This document shows, in pieces, positions 18,701 through 25,855 of a stretch of 59,901 bases of DNA. Position numbers and translations under genes: made by a program. How positions within the stretch are numbered: position 1 is the stretch's first letter; each line of letters starts with the position of its first letter. The DNA is from Corynebacterium sp. p3-SID1145 (GTDB taxonomy: Bacteria; Actinomycetota; Actinomycetes; Mycobacteriales; Mycobacteriaceae): positions 1 through 59,901 of the forward strand of contig JALXXC010000013.1 of assembly GCA_025144245.1 (NCBI GenBank), read 5' to 3'. The notes under the pieces are model-generated. The model ran no database searches. It had not been told where the DNA came from and saw nothing but the letters and a program-made list of their open reading frames with translations.

Positions 18701-20932
18701 ACAGGTGCAAGTACGCAGGTCGAATACAACACTCAAATGGAACCGGTGCGTTTAACGAATGCCGATGGCAGGGAGTGGTCATTTTTCCACAATCTCGATG
18801 GAATGGTAACTCGCGAAGTCGATTTCAACGGTATTCGGACTGAAGATGAGATTTTAGATAATGGTCAAACCGTAATACATCGAACTCCGGAGGGGTCGGT
18901 TACTAGGCACTATCGGCCCGATGGACTTCTTCGAGCTGAAATTGATGATCTTGGGGCCAGCGAGTTTCAATATGATGAGTTAGGACGCGTACTTTCAGTT
19001 TCAGGTCCCCAGGCAAGCGTTAGCTATGAGAGAGACGACTATGGTCGAGTCGTCGAGGAAACGATTCGTCTTGCAACCGGCGAGGTGACGCGGCACCGAG
19101 TGGACTTCTCTCGAGCAGGCTCGATTGATGCCGAGCACTTTGACCTCGCAATGGGAGAAACTTTTACTAATAAGTTTATTCGAAACGAATTCGGCGAAAT
19201 TGCGGGTTCTGTCCATTCGCACTCTACGACCGGTTCAACGGGAGCTAACATAATCCAAGAGCTGAAATATGTGGTTGGGCCCTCCGGTGAACGTCAACAG
19301 ATCGATGCGGGAATTCTTAGTCGGAAACTTGAGAACGACATACGGGGGCGCAGAATTTCTGATCGGACCTACGCTACTGGTATTGCCTCTGCTGGCGCTT
19401 CAGAGATTTCAACGCGGGAATACAGTTGGCGCGCGAACTCGAATCTCATCGGAATCCTGGACAAGATCCGCGGAACAACGCAATTCGATGTTGATCCCGT
19501 AGGGCGTGTCACCGGGGTCAATCGTTCGTCTCGTCATGCCCTGGATAAGAACGGTAGGTTCCAAGCTGGCAAGCAAGAACCCTTTGTGGCAACTGAACAC
19601 TACGATTTTAGTAACGCTGGAAGGTTGATCGGAAGCGACGTGTCCAGAGGCTCCTTGTCGATCTGCCAAAATCGCGACGAGGATATACGTGCCAGCGATT
19701 CGAAGTTTGGTTTCGAAGGCACTCTGCCCACTCGAGTCGGCCGTACGACATATAAGTATGACCGAGCAGGACGAATTACGCAGACTGTGACGCGGCGTAT
19801 AAGTAAAAAACCGTTGGTGAAAAATTTTATCTATGGTTCGGGAACGCAGCCTATAGGGGGCACGATCTCAGACGAGGCGGGGATCGGGTACCGATACCTC
19901 TATGATCCTCTTGGTCGGCGAGTCGCGAAGGAACGCGTCAACATTGCGACAGGCGGTGTACTGGAGCGCACGGTCTTTACCTATGCTGGTAACCGTCTGG
20001 TAAGCGAGGAAGTTTCTTATCTGACTGAAGAACGTACGGCGTCTGGCACCGGGCGAGTGTGGGTTAGTGACCCCTCCACTGGTGGATTAGTTGGCCAGAT
20101 TCGCCTTAGCGTTGGCGGAGGGGCGAAGTCGCGGATCTCACACAACGAGACAACTGCCATCAAAACCAGCTTTGCATTTGTGACTACGGACTTAGCTGGA
20201 TCTCCGCAGGAGCTAATCGATCCACAGTCTGGGCGAATTTTGGGCTATTCGTCGCAAACGCTCTATGGCGCTCGTGAGTGGTTTGGTGACGAGAGCTGCC
20301 CTCTATTGTTCTCGGGGCAGTATCTTGATGCAGAATCTGGCTGGGCGTACAACCGGTTCCGTTATTACTCTCCGGAAGCGGGCATTTACAACGCACAAGA
20401 TCCGCTGGGGCTATTCCCTAACCTGTCGTCTGCGCAGGGGTACGTAGAGCATGCCGCACATATTACTGATCCGCTAGGCCTCAAAAAGCACATAGTAAGT
20501 GTGCCGGAAGACCAAAAATGGCGTGTGTTCGCCCATAATCACGGAGTTATTGGCGAGCAAGCTGCCGCGGACTTTGCAAAAGAAAAAGGAATGAGTATTG
20601 CAGATCGCCACTCATATACTATTGAGGGACGTCATCGAATTTCGGATGGAAAAATACTACAGGATGGTATAGAAAATGGTGTAGCTGAGGTTAAAAACGT
20701 TAAATCTATATCGATGACTGAACAACTACGCGACGCTGTTGCTTTTACACAGGAGAAGTATCCAGAGGGTAAGCTGCATCTATTTGTGCGGCAAGATACG
20801 GACGTGGCAAGTACTGTGACGAGCAATGAGTCTATTCAAGTATGGAGAATGGGGCCCGAGTATTTCTCGGCGGCAAAGGAGACCGTCATTAGCAGTGAGA
20901 CGCAGAGTTTTTGGTTGCTTGCAAAGGGGTAG
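15788..20932 (+). CDS. T7SS-linked RHS/YD-repeat polymorphic toxin with nuclease-like tip
   Basis: The product is 1714 aa. Residues 1-210 are helical and resemble T7SS-delivered toxin heads (GGFEGTEGDRFRELVNGDFP). About 215-265 are hydrophobic. At about 350-410 a DUF6531-like entry to the RHS shell appears (DMATGNMVDFETDVFIDG). YD repeats follow (YEYDAYGQL, YHYDEHGRM and many more). The RHS core signature is YNRFRYYSPEAGIYNAQDPL near 1525. The last 155 residues form the toxin tip: GRHRISDG, then VAEVKNVKSISMTEQLRD, then LHLFVRQDT. This resembles Tox-REase-7 restriction-endonuclease-fold toxins, with D, E and K as likely metal-site residues. GAAAGG precedes the ATG. The adjacent gene at 20935 is the likely antitoxin. 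Confidence 0.88.
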   Translation: MPVPSLPPFFTFRPDNFHIGGSVSTLMAAAVRWRTFGDSALEAASAMRSINDGGFEGTEGDRFRELVNGDFPSNLQVTGDAHVGVADAISRYATLLGEHKSAMATLELTARGSHAAVNTAVSNVNAAEIALAAAPDPASKSAAAATLAAAMAEYEAALAVWEGNLASAQGIRTALGADAEAQAAIIDTQSRKAFKDNPKPWEAAWDAVSDWLNEHGDILSFIADALQIVGAIAMFICPVVGAVLIGIGVGLKGLLAAAGVVSWGEFAFDLATAGPLGLLGKAVKAGKLGTTAARGLTKASEVSTKALSSVKSAASSAAMRAALETAGGINRLGSEKLAKDFFRTATRGREVCFNLEPVDMATGNMVDFETDVFIDGILPLVLDRNANTNHELGCALGPRWVSTMDIRLEICADEVLMLSPDGALLTFPPAPTDGSEVRADGRPWLLSYADGAYRVRNIAAGLTYSFRLFDLDGDSVDTASPGVKDESPSLGGSYVAAIIPSGSLAETVDAGMEVGLSSVVHHTGASIECTWDVATGHMVRMRRSDDTIVDLEWDKAVGRVAHVYVSNPSTHPDEDPLRLISYEYDAYGQLVRVINSNDGALEYHYDEHGRMNAWTDRNGVSYYYRFDELGRVHSQVGTGGMFPNIVYWADDEGDDAPEGGRVCVAIETAGEFQGDPLELGDSVVDEYFSRLEELPLYKALVEGGLAAAGMTGCGRTSSRDDETWTVPGEWLHDEFLGDIRPTVYRSTPAGDVWRIITPEGQCIDSTFNQYHQKTSVTSPTDETTEFFYNENGVKVGSRYMDGTEYHVETAAWGTPGCLVGRDGNVTEFEVDTFGLIRKVVTPSGATTAFDHELRPSGITPSQVQQPDGTVTLIECDNAGRVVAATDAAGRRVSYCRNVSGLVAEVIDPVGGITSTTFTPEGWPAVTEFADGAIKTATYDAEGNVLSTVDEIGSTTSAVYTVFDRVARVTDATGASTQVEYNTQMEPVRLTNADGREWSFFHNLDGMVTREVDFNGIRTEDEILDNGQTVIHRTPEGSVTRHYRPDGLLRAEIDDLGASEFQYDELGRVLSVSGPQASVSYERDDYGRVVEETIRLATGEVTRHRVDFSRAGSIDAEHFDLAMGETFTNKFIRNEFGEIAGSVHSHSTTGSTGANIIQELKYVVGPSGERQQIDAGILSRKLENDIRGRRISDRTYATGIASAGASEISTREYSWRANSNLIGILDKIRGTTQFDVDPVGRVTGVNRSSRHALDKNGRFQAGKQEPFVATEHYDFSNAGRLIGSDVSRGSLSICQNRDEDIRASDSKFGFEGTLPTRVGRTTYKYDRAGRITQTVTRRISKKPLVKNFIYGSGTQPIGGTISDEAGIGYRYLYDPLGRRVAKERVNIATGGVLERTVFTYAGNRLVSEEVSYLTEERTASGTGRVWVSDPSTGGLVGQIRLSVGGGAKSRISHNETTAIKTSFAFVTTDLAGSPQELIDPQSGRILGYSSQTLYGAREWFGDESCPLLFSGQYLDAESGWAYNRFRYYSPEAGIYNAQDPLGLFPNLSSAQGYVEHAAHITDPLGLKKHIVSVPEDQKWRVFAHNHGVIGEQAAADFAKEKGMSIADRHSYTIEGRHRISDGKILQDGIENGVAEVKNVKSISMTEQLRDAVAFTQEKYPEGKLHLFVRQDTDVASTVTSNESIQVWRMGPEYFSAAKETVISSETQSFWLLAKG

Positions 20933-20934
20933 TG

Positions 20935-21531
20935 ATGGGTGATCCGGCGACAGAGTTGGCTGAGGTAATGGGGTTGCGTACTCCGGTGCCGTCGCGGCAT
21001 GGGGAGATGCCTGATGATTTGCTCGAGGAGTATGTCTACGGGTTGAGGGATGCTATCCGTCGCAAGGTGTGCACGTCTACTCAGGCGACGGACATGGTGT
21101 GCGCTGTCAATGAGTTTCTTAAGGCGCGGCATCGGTATCTGTTTGATGCTTTTGAGGAGTGTTATTACGAGGTGCCGACGATTCATTTCCGAAGTCAGGT
21201 GTTTTTCTCGTTGGAGCGTTTGGCGGGTAGTCGGGGTGAGCTGCTTGACCGGATGTTGGAGATGTATATGACGGATCATCGCAGTATTGGGTCGACTAGC
21301 GAGATGATCAAGGAGTATTTCCAGACCATGGTGGTCAAGAAGGGCAAGCAGCGGCATTGGGATTTGATTGCGCAGAGCGTGGATACTCAGAAGGATGTTG
21401 AGTTTCTCACGTTGTTGACGTCGAAGTTTCAGGCGAAGTTGGATCGGCGTGGTGTGGTTGCGTGGATGCCGGAGTTGGATGATGCTCAGCGGGTGGTTAG
21501 TGGCCCGCCGACGAGAGTGGAGGATAAGTAA
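20935..21531 (+). CDS. Putative cognate immunity protein of the RHS toxin
   Basis: The product is 198 aa, helical and soluble. It starts two bases after the toxin stop, with AAAGGGG overlapping the toxin end, the usual place for the cognate immunity gene. It shares ELLDRMLE, DHR and QRHWD-x-IA blocks with the 167-aa protein at 21947, so it belongs to a duplicated family. I do not recognise a named immunity domain. The immunity role follows from position. Confidence 0.65.
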   Translation: MGDPATELAEVMGLRTPVPSRHGEMPDDLLEEYVYGLRDAIRRKVCTSTQATDMVCAVNEFLKARHRYLFDAFEECYYEVPTIHFRSQVFFSLERLAGSRGELLDRMLEMYMTDHRSIGSTSEMIKEYFQTMVVKKGKQRHWDLIAQSVDTQKDVEFLTLLTSKFQAKLDRRGVVAWMPELDDAQRVVSGPPTRVEDK

Positions 21532-21533
21532 TA

Positions 21534-21935
21534 GTGGTCATTCCGTTCTACATTTCTTTTAGCCAGGATGAATTTGCTGATCTGGATGGTGGCTCGGCTG
21601 GGGATCGTCGAGACGCGATCGTCGATGCGCTTGAGACGGCGAGTCGTCCGGTGGTGGACATCGACACTTTCTTCGGTGAGGTAGCTGAGGAGCTTGCAGA
21701 GTTTACGGATGAGTCGACGGCGAGCCGCATTGTTTTCGGTGCTGCCGATTGGGACGGCGAGGACGTGACTGATGGGATGCGGATCAACACTCCTGATCAG
21801 GTGGCGAGTTTAGCGGCGGTGCTCGATGGGCTTTCGCTGGATGATTTCACTCATGCTGATGAGGTTGAGGCTTTGTCGGATTTCTACATGGATGCGGCGC
21901 GGCGTGGGGATGCTGTCGCGGTGTATCTCAGCTAG
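21534..21935 (+). CDS. DUF1877 (YfbM)-like protein
   Basis: The product is 133 aa from GTG 21534, with GGAGG about ten bases upstream. Starting IPFYISFSQDEFADL and ending SDFYMDAARRGDAVAVYLS, it matches the DUF1877/YfbM layout (an N-terminal strand with a helix, and a C-terminal F-Y-x-x-A-A-x-x-G-x-A end). The same domain forms the C-terminal third of the protein encoded at 24739-25803. DUF1877 members are frequent in polymorphic-toxin immunity arrays. The cognate toxin is unknown. Confidence 0.6.
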   Translation: MVIPFYISFSQDEFADLDGGSAGDRRDAIVDALETASRPVVDIDTFFGEVAEELAEFTDESTASRIVFGAADWDGEDVTDGMRINTPDQVASLAAVLDGLSLDDFTHADEVEALSDFYMDAARRGDAVAVYLS

Positions 21936-21946
21936 AGGGGTGCTTG

Positions 21947-22450
21947 ATGTCTGATTTGCCTACGCGTTATGACGTTGTCAGCGACGATGAGTTAGATGTG
22001 TTTGTCACGCGTCTTGCTGAACAGCTTGAGCAGGGGTGTGAGGACGTCGATGCTGTTGCTGGGCTTGCCCGGGTGGTTGATGAGCATCTGTGGGCCCGGC
22101 ACGGGCAGTATTTCGAGACTCTTTTTCAGTGTTATGTTGCGGAGCCGCGGTTTGCTGTGCGGTTCCACATGTTCAGCTGTCTGGAGCGGCTGACGGGGCA
22201 TGATCCGGAGTTGTTGGATCGGATGTTGGAACTTTTTGAGCGTGACCATCGGACGGTTGAGGCTCCGTATGAGCGCGAGGAGATCAAGGGGTTGTTCCAG
22301 TATCTTTTCGCTACCAAGGGTCATCAGCGTCATTGGGATGCGATTGCCCGGACGGCCACGACGGAGGCTGATCGGAAGATGGTCAAAGCGTTGTCGTACA
22401 AGATGCGGAAGGCCAACACCAATCCTGTAGATCCGTGGTTGCCCGAATAG
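21947..22450 (+). CDS. Putative immunity protein, paralogue of the gene at 20935
   Basis: The product is 167 aa from ATG 21947, with GAGGGG upstream. The blocks HDPELLDRMLELFERDHR and KGHQRHWDAIA align with the 198-aa protein next to the toxin. Divergence is strong outside these blocks. It is probably an orphan immunity gene kept against a related toxin tip made by other strains, or a leftover of toxin-tip replacement. Confidence 0.6.
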   Translation: MSDLPTRYDVVSDDELDVFVTRLAEQLEQGCEDVDAVAGLARVVDEHLWARHGQYFETLFQCYVAEPRFAVRFHMFSCLERLTGHDPELLDRMLELFERDHRTVEAPYEREEIKGLFQYLFATKGHQRHWDAIARTATTEADRKMVKALSYKMRKANTNPVDPWLPE

Positions 22451-22640
22451 TTGGGGGCTTGGGTAGCCGGGTGTCGTCGATAAGCGTGCGTTCTTGCTCG
22501 CTTGTCTTTGACGGCGCTATCTCGGCGTTGATGAATCTACGGCCCAGTTCGGCTCCCAGCGACCATAGTATTGTCCCCGAGCCCCAAAGCGCGGCTCGGG
22601 CGAAAAGCGACTTTCGGATGAGCGTCAGGAGGTTGACCTA
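22451..22640 (+). other. Non-coding gap, possible gene remnant
   Basis: This 190-bp stretch lies between two co-directional genes. A 68-codon open frame starting at 22435 has no domain or ribosome binding site, and I see no promoter-like pair. It may be residue from an earlier rearrangement. Confidence 0.3.
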
Positions 22641-23612
22641 ATGGGTGGTCCGACTCGTAAGCAGTTGGTGGAGCGGTGGGAGGATTCTTGTACTCCGGAG
22701 ATGTTGGTTGCTCCGTCTCCTTTTGGTCTGGTTGACGGTCGCGAAGATTTTCGTGGTTTTCATTGGACGTGTCCGTTGGATAAGTGGGGGTTTCCGAAGC
22801 GGGTTTTCTCGGTTAGTGGTCAGACGGTTGAGAATGTTGATCTCAGTTATGCGGAGATCAGTCCTTTGACTGCGCGGGAATTCACGCTGACTAATAGTTA
22901 CGCTAAGCGGGCGAAGATTTTCGCGCAGTCGTGGGCTTTGGGCAGTGTGATTGATTGCGAGTTTGATCGGTGTGCGATCAAAGGTTCTATGCCGTGGGTC
23001 CTAGTTGCTGTGGAACGGTGTGTGTTTCGTGGGTGCACGTTTCCGAAGCTTTTTGCTTTCGGGGCGCGTTATGAGGACTGTCAGGCGATTGATATGCGTC
23101 TTAATGGGCCGTTGGGCGGCTCAGATAATTATCCGTTGTTGAGGAATGTGACGGTGAGCGGTAAGTGGAAGGAGTTTTGCGTCGAGGAGACCGTTGAGGG
23201 GGATCAGCTGGTCGGTTGTGATTTCAGTGGTGTCGAGTTCGAGACTTTTGCGTTTTTGTATGGCGATGTCAGGAAGGTGAAGCTTCCTGAGGGGATGCAG
23301 CGTTTTGTTGTTGTGAATTGGGGGGATGTTCGTGACAGCATCGCGCAGAAGTTGGAGGCGTTGTATGAATCGAGCTCGCGGGGGGAGTCGGCGTTTCGGC
23401 AAGCGAGTTATGCGCGGATCCTTTTGGAGCGGGATTTGAAGGGGCGGCATGATTCGGCGCCGAGGGCTCGTGGTGCCCGTTATTGTGATGAGCTGAAGGT
23501 TGCGGTCGATTGGGGGCACAGTCGCAATTATCTTATGGAAATATATGAGGATGCGGGGGCTGAGTTCATGGTTGATCCTCGTGTGGACGAAAGGTATATG
23601 GATGAGTCTTAA
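22641..23612 (+). CDS. Pentapeptide-like protein, paralogue of the gene at 568
   Basis: The product is 323 aa. AGGAGG stands eight bases before ATG 22641. The central part has loose pentapeptide-type runs (QTVENVDLSYAEISPLTARE, then IDCEFDRCAIKGSM, VERCVFRGCTFPKLF and LVGCDFSGVEFETFAF), predicting a right-handed beta-helix. The end is helical and charged. The segment around DFSGVEFETF aligns with the 248-aa protein at 568-1314. It overlaps the next gene by 11 bases. It is probably one of the immunity-type genes, although the molecular target is unknown. Codon choice (many GAT, GGT, TTG) differs from rpoB and neighbours. Confidence 0.6.
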   Translation: MGGPTRKQLVERWEDSCTPEMLVAPSPFGLVDGREDFRGFHWTCPLDKWGFPKRVFSVSGQTVENVDLSYAEISPLTAREFTLTNSYAKRAKIFAQSWALGSVIDCEFDRCAIKGSMPWVLVAVERCVFRGCTFPKLFAFGARYEDCQAIDMRLNGPLGGSDNYPLLRNVTVSGKWKEFCVEETVEGDQLVGCDFSGVEFETFAFLYGDVRKVKLPEGMQRFVVVNWGDVRDSIAQKLEALYESSSRGESAFRQASYARILLERDLKGRHDSAPRARGARYCDELKVAVDWGHSRNYLMEIYEDAGAEFMVDPRVDERYMDES

Positions 23613-24012
23613 CGCTGGTTTTGAGTACATTGACGGCGACTGGCTGGTCGGGGATCCGGGGATTGGTCCGGAGAAGGACTGGTTGATTAGTGTTGCTGAT
23701 GGGGATATGTGTTTTATCACTGTCAGTACTGATGAGGGGGGACGAGAGTTCTTCTTCGGTGCTAACCCCACGATTGTGTTCGATGTTGATCCGGAGTTGG
23801 TTCCGGATTATGACGGTGAGGTTTTCCGTTCCTTTTTCGCCGGTCGTTTTCCGGAGGCGGAAGAAAAGATTGTGGAGTTTGTGGAGACGTACCGGATCAT
23901 GGCTGGTGATACGGAGCCGACTTATGATGCTGAGGTGCGTGAGGGCGGCGATCTCGTCATTAAGTGGTGTGCTGTTTTGGGGATCCCGAGCCCGCTGGAA
24001 CCGATCGAATAA
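23602..24012 (+). CDS. Hypothetical small protein, possible immunity protein
   Basis: The product is 136 aa from ATG 23602, which overlaps the upstream stop by 11 bases. The sequence begins SLNAGFEYIDGDWLVGDPG, is acidic (YDGEVFRSFFAGRFPEAEE) and ends with VIKWCAVLGIPSPLEPIE. The family is not recognised. Its tight coupling to the pentapeptide-like gene suggests a functional pair. Confidence 0.6.
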   Translation: MSLNAGFEYIDGDWLVGDPGIGPEKDWLISVADGDMCFITVSTDEGGREFFFGANPTIVFDVDPELVPDYDGEVFRSFFAGRFPEAEEKIVEFVETYRIMAGDTEPTYDAEVREGGDLVIKWCAVLGIPSPLEPIE

Positions 24013-24117
24013 CCGGTGCGAGTTGAGTGCCTCGGGGAGTACAGCGAGGCAAGCAGTGAGGCACAGATAGGCGGGCCTTTGCCGGCTAATGGCATTAACA
24101 TCACTGGAATGCGTTGG

Positions 24118-24550
24118 GAGGGTGTCAGGAAGTTTGTGTGTGAGGCTCTGTGCTAGAAGGAGTTTCACCGATAAGGACTACGGTGTCACCGAAGAAGAAC
24201 CATGACTCGGCGAGGGGCAACGAGATCAGCGAGAAGCTGATGGAAAACCCTGAGCTGGCCAGCCTGATCAGCGAGCTGTCGGCCTCTGCTGATGATGCAA
24301 GCGACTTGGTCAAAGGCCTGTTGCAGGCATCGATCAACGCTGGTCTGCAGGCGGAGAAGGATGCGCATTTGGGCTACGGCCATGCCGACCGCACGACGAA
24401 GGCCCAGGTGGAAACCGCCCAGGAGAGCAATCACCGCAACGGGTCGTACACCAAAACCGTCAATTCTGGGTATGGTGCGTTGGAAGTGACCATGCCGAGG
24501 GATCGTGCTGGCACGTTTGCTCCGAAGATGGTGCCGAAGGGATCCCGGGC
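24118..24550 (+). mobile_element. Left end of a truncated IS256-family element
   Basis: GAGGGTGTCAGGAAGTTTGT at 24118 resembles the terminal inverted repeat of corynebacterial IS256-type elements and lies 65 bp before a transposase start. The right end and most of the transposase are missing. Homology stops near 24550, where an unrelated gene tail begins. Confidence 0.65.
24183..24550 (+). pseudogene. IS256-family (Mutator) transposase, N-terminal fragment
   Basis: From GTG 24183 the frame encodes about 120 residues typical of IS256 transposase N-termini: GLQAEKDAHLGYGHADRT, SNHRNGSYTKTV and EVTMPRDRAGTFAPKMVPKG. Full-length members exceed 380 aa and carry a DDE catalytic core, which is absent here. 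The frame runs on to 24710 but the residues after about 24550 are unrelated, so the element is inactive. Confidence 0.85.
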
Positions 24551-24553
24551 CCC

Positions 24554-24682
24554 GGTATTTACGGGGATCCCACGCATGTCGAGAAGGTTCAGGTTGTTTT
24601 CGGTGATGTTGCCGAGGCGCCGGCCGAGGTGGCGGGGTTGGTTGGTAAGGCGGAGGCAGCTGGCATCGAATTCGATGATTAG
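24554..24682 (+). pseudogene. Orphan 3' end of an unidentified gene
   Basis: A frame different from the transposase reads YGDPTHVEKVQVVFGDVAEA and ends AAGIEFDD before TAG at 24680-24682, 42 codons in all. It has coding-like composition but no start, and it begins exactly where transposase homology ends. It looks like the tail of a gene cut by the IS or by a deletion. Confidence 0.4.
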
Positions 24683-24738
24683 TCTGGGTCTTGTTGGTGT
24701 GGTGTTCTGAAACGCGAGGCATTGGTGGTTTTCTGACG

Positions 24739-25803
24739 GTGTATGTGAAGTTTGATCCGGAAAACCAATTTAAAGCTGCCGACGCTGAGGTTGTGCGGGT
24801 TGTAGAAGCGGTCAATCCGGAGTTGTTGGGTTCGCTCGACATGGAGGGGCCGTGGAACAAGCAGTTGAAAGAACAGGCCTCGCGTACGGAGCTCGACCAG
24901 ATTCGTGAGGGGCTGCGTCCGCTGGGAGAGCGTTCTTTCGATGATCCGATTGCACGCTATATGTTCAGCTATTTTCCGGATTTGGGCGTGAAGAACCCAG
25001 ACATCACCTACGTCATTGATGAGTTTGAGAGGCTCAAAGACGAAGAGTGGAGCTTCGATTTGGAGCGTGTGTTGGACTTCGATGCGACCATTTTGTGCAA
25101 GACGATGTCGGCGACCAATATTGATCAGCTTGACAGGCTGCTACGGATTGAGTCGGACACGATTGCAGATCAGCAGTCCGTGGTGATCCAGGAGGGGGTG
25201 GGGAAGAAGTTCTTCCGCGAAGCCCCGGAGTTGAGTTGGTTGGCGGGGTCGCGCTTTCGGGGCAGAGATAAGTATCTTGATGCTGCTCTTGATCGGATGG
25301 TGTCTGTTTCTGGTGAGGGTGTCGCGGCGAAGGCTGTGGGGGGTGCTTCGGCGGGCACAGAGACGCTGGGTGTGGAGTCGCTGGCTGGTGCGGTGGTGAG
25401 TGGTCCGATTCCGGTTTATGTGTCGGTGCCGGCGCAGGAGTATTCGGCGCTTTTGTCCGCTGATGCGCAGGTTCGGGCGGATGCGGTGTTTGAGGCGATG
25501 GAGGAAGAGACGTACCCGGTGGGGGATGTCGATAAGCTGCATGCGGCGACTCATCGCGTGCTGGTCGAGCTTGTGGGGGAGAAGGACGCGGAGGCGATTG
25601 TCTATGGTGGCACCGATTTGGATCCGGGGCAGGAGACGGATGGGTTGAGGGGGAATGAGGCAGGTGTCGTCGATAGGCTTTCGTCTGTGCTCGGTGGTGT
25701 TGAGCTGGGGGCGGTGGAGAATTCGTATGCGGTGGGGGAGTTGGCCGCGTTTTACGCGGCGGCGGCTGGGCGTGGTGATGCGATCGTGGTGTTGATGAAT
25801 TAG
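24739..25803 (+). CDS. Two-domain protein ending in a DUF1877-like domain
   Basis: The product is about 354 aa from GTG 24739; GTG 24745 is also possible and the ribosome binding site is weak. Residues 1-195 are a charged helical domain I do not recognise (DPIARYMFSYFPDLGVKNPD). A Gly/Ala/Ser-rich linker follows at 195-222. The end (about 223-354, from IPVYVSVPAQEYSALL to AAFYAAAAGRGDAIVVLMN) is homologous over its length to the stand-alone DUF1877-like protein at 21534. The fusion may join two immunity specificities, or an effector and its inhibitor. Confidence 0.6.
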   Translation: MYVKFDPENQFKAADAEVVRVVEAVNPELLGSLDMEGPWNKQLKEQASRTELDQIREGLRPLGERSFDDPIARYMFSYFPDLGVKNPDITYVIDEFERLKDEEWSFDLERVLDFDATILCKTMSATNIDQLDRLLRIESDTIADQQSVVIQEGVGKKFFREAPELSWLAGSRFRGRDKYLDAALDRMVSVSGEGVAAKAVGGASAGTETLGVESLAGAVVSGPIPVYVSVPAQEYSALLSADAQVRADAVFEAMEEETYPVGDVDKLHAATHRVLVELVGEKDAEAIVYGGTDLDPGQETDGLRGNEAGVVDRLSSVLGGVELGAVENSYAVGELAAFYAAAAGRGDAIVVLMN

Positions 25804-25855
25804 CGCGGCGTGGTGACTGTGTGGTTGTGGTGGGGTGGCTTGTACACTCACTCGC

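Noticed and set aside
24186..24860. 224-codon minus-strand frame across the IS256 remnant
   Set aside because: It is the antisense of the transposase fragment and the next gene start.
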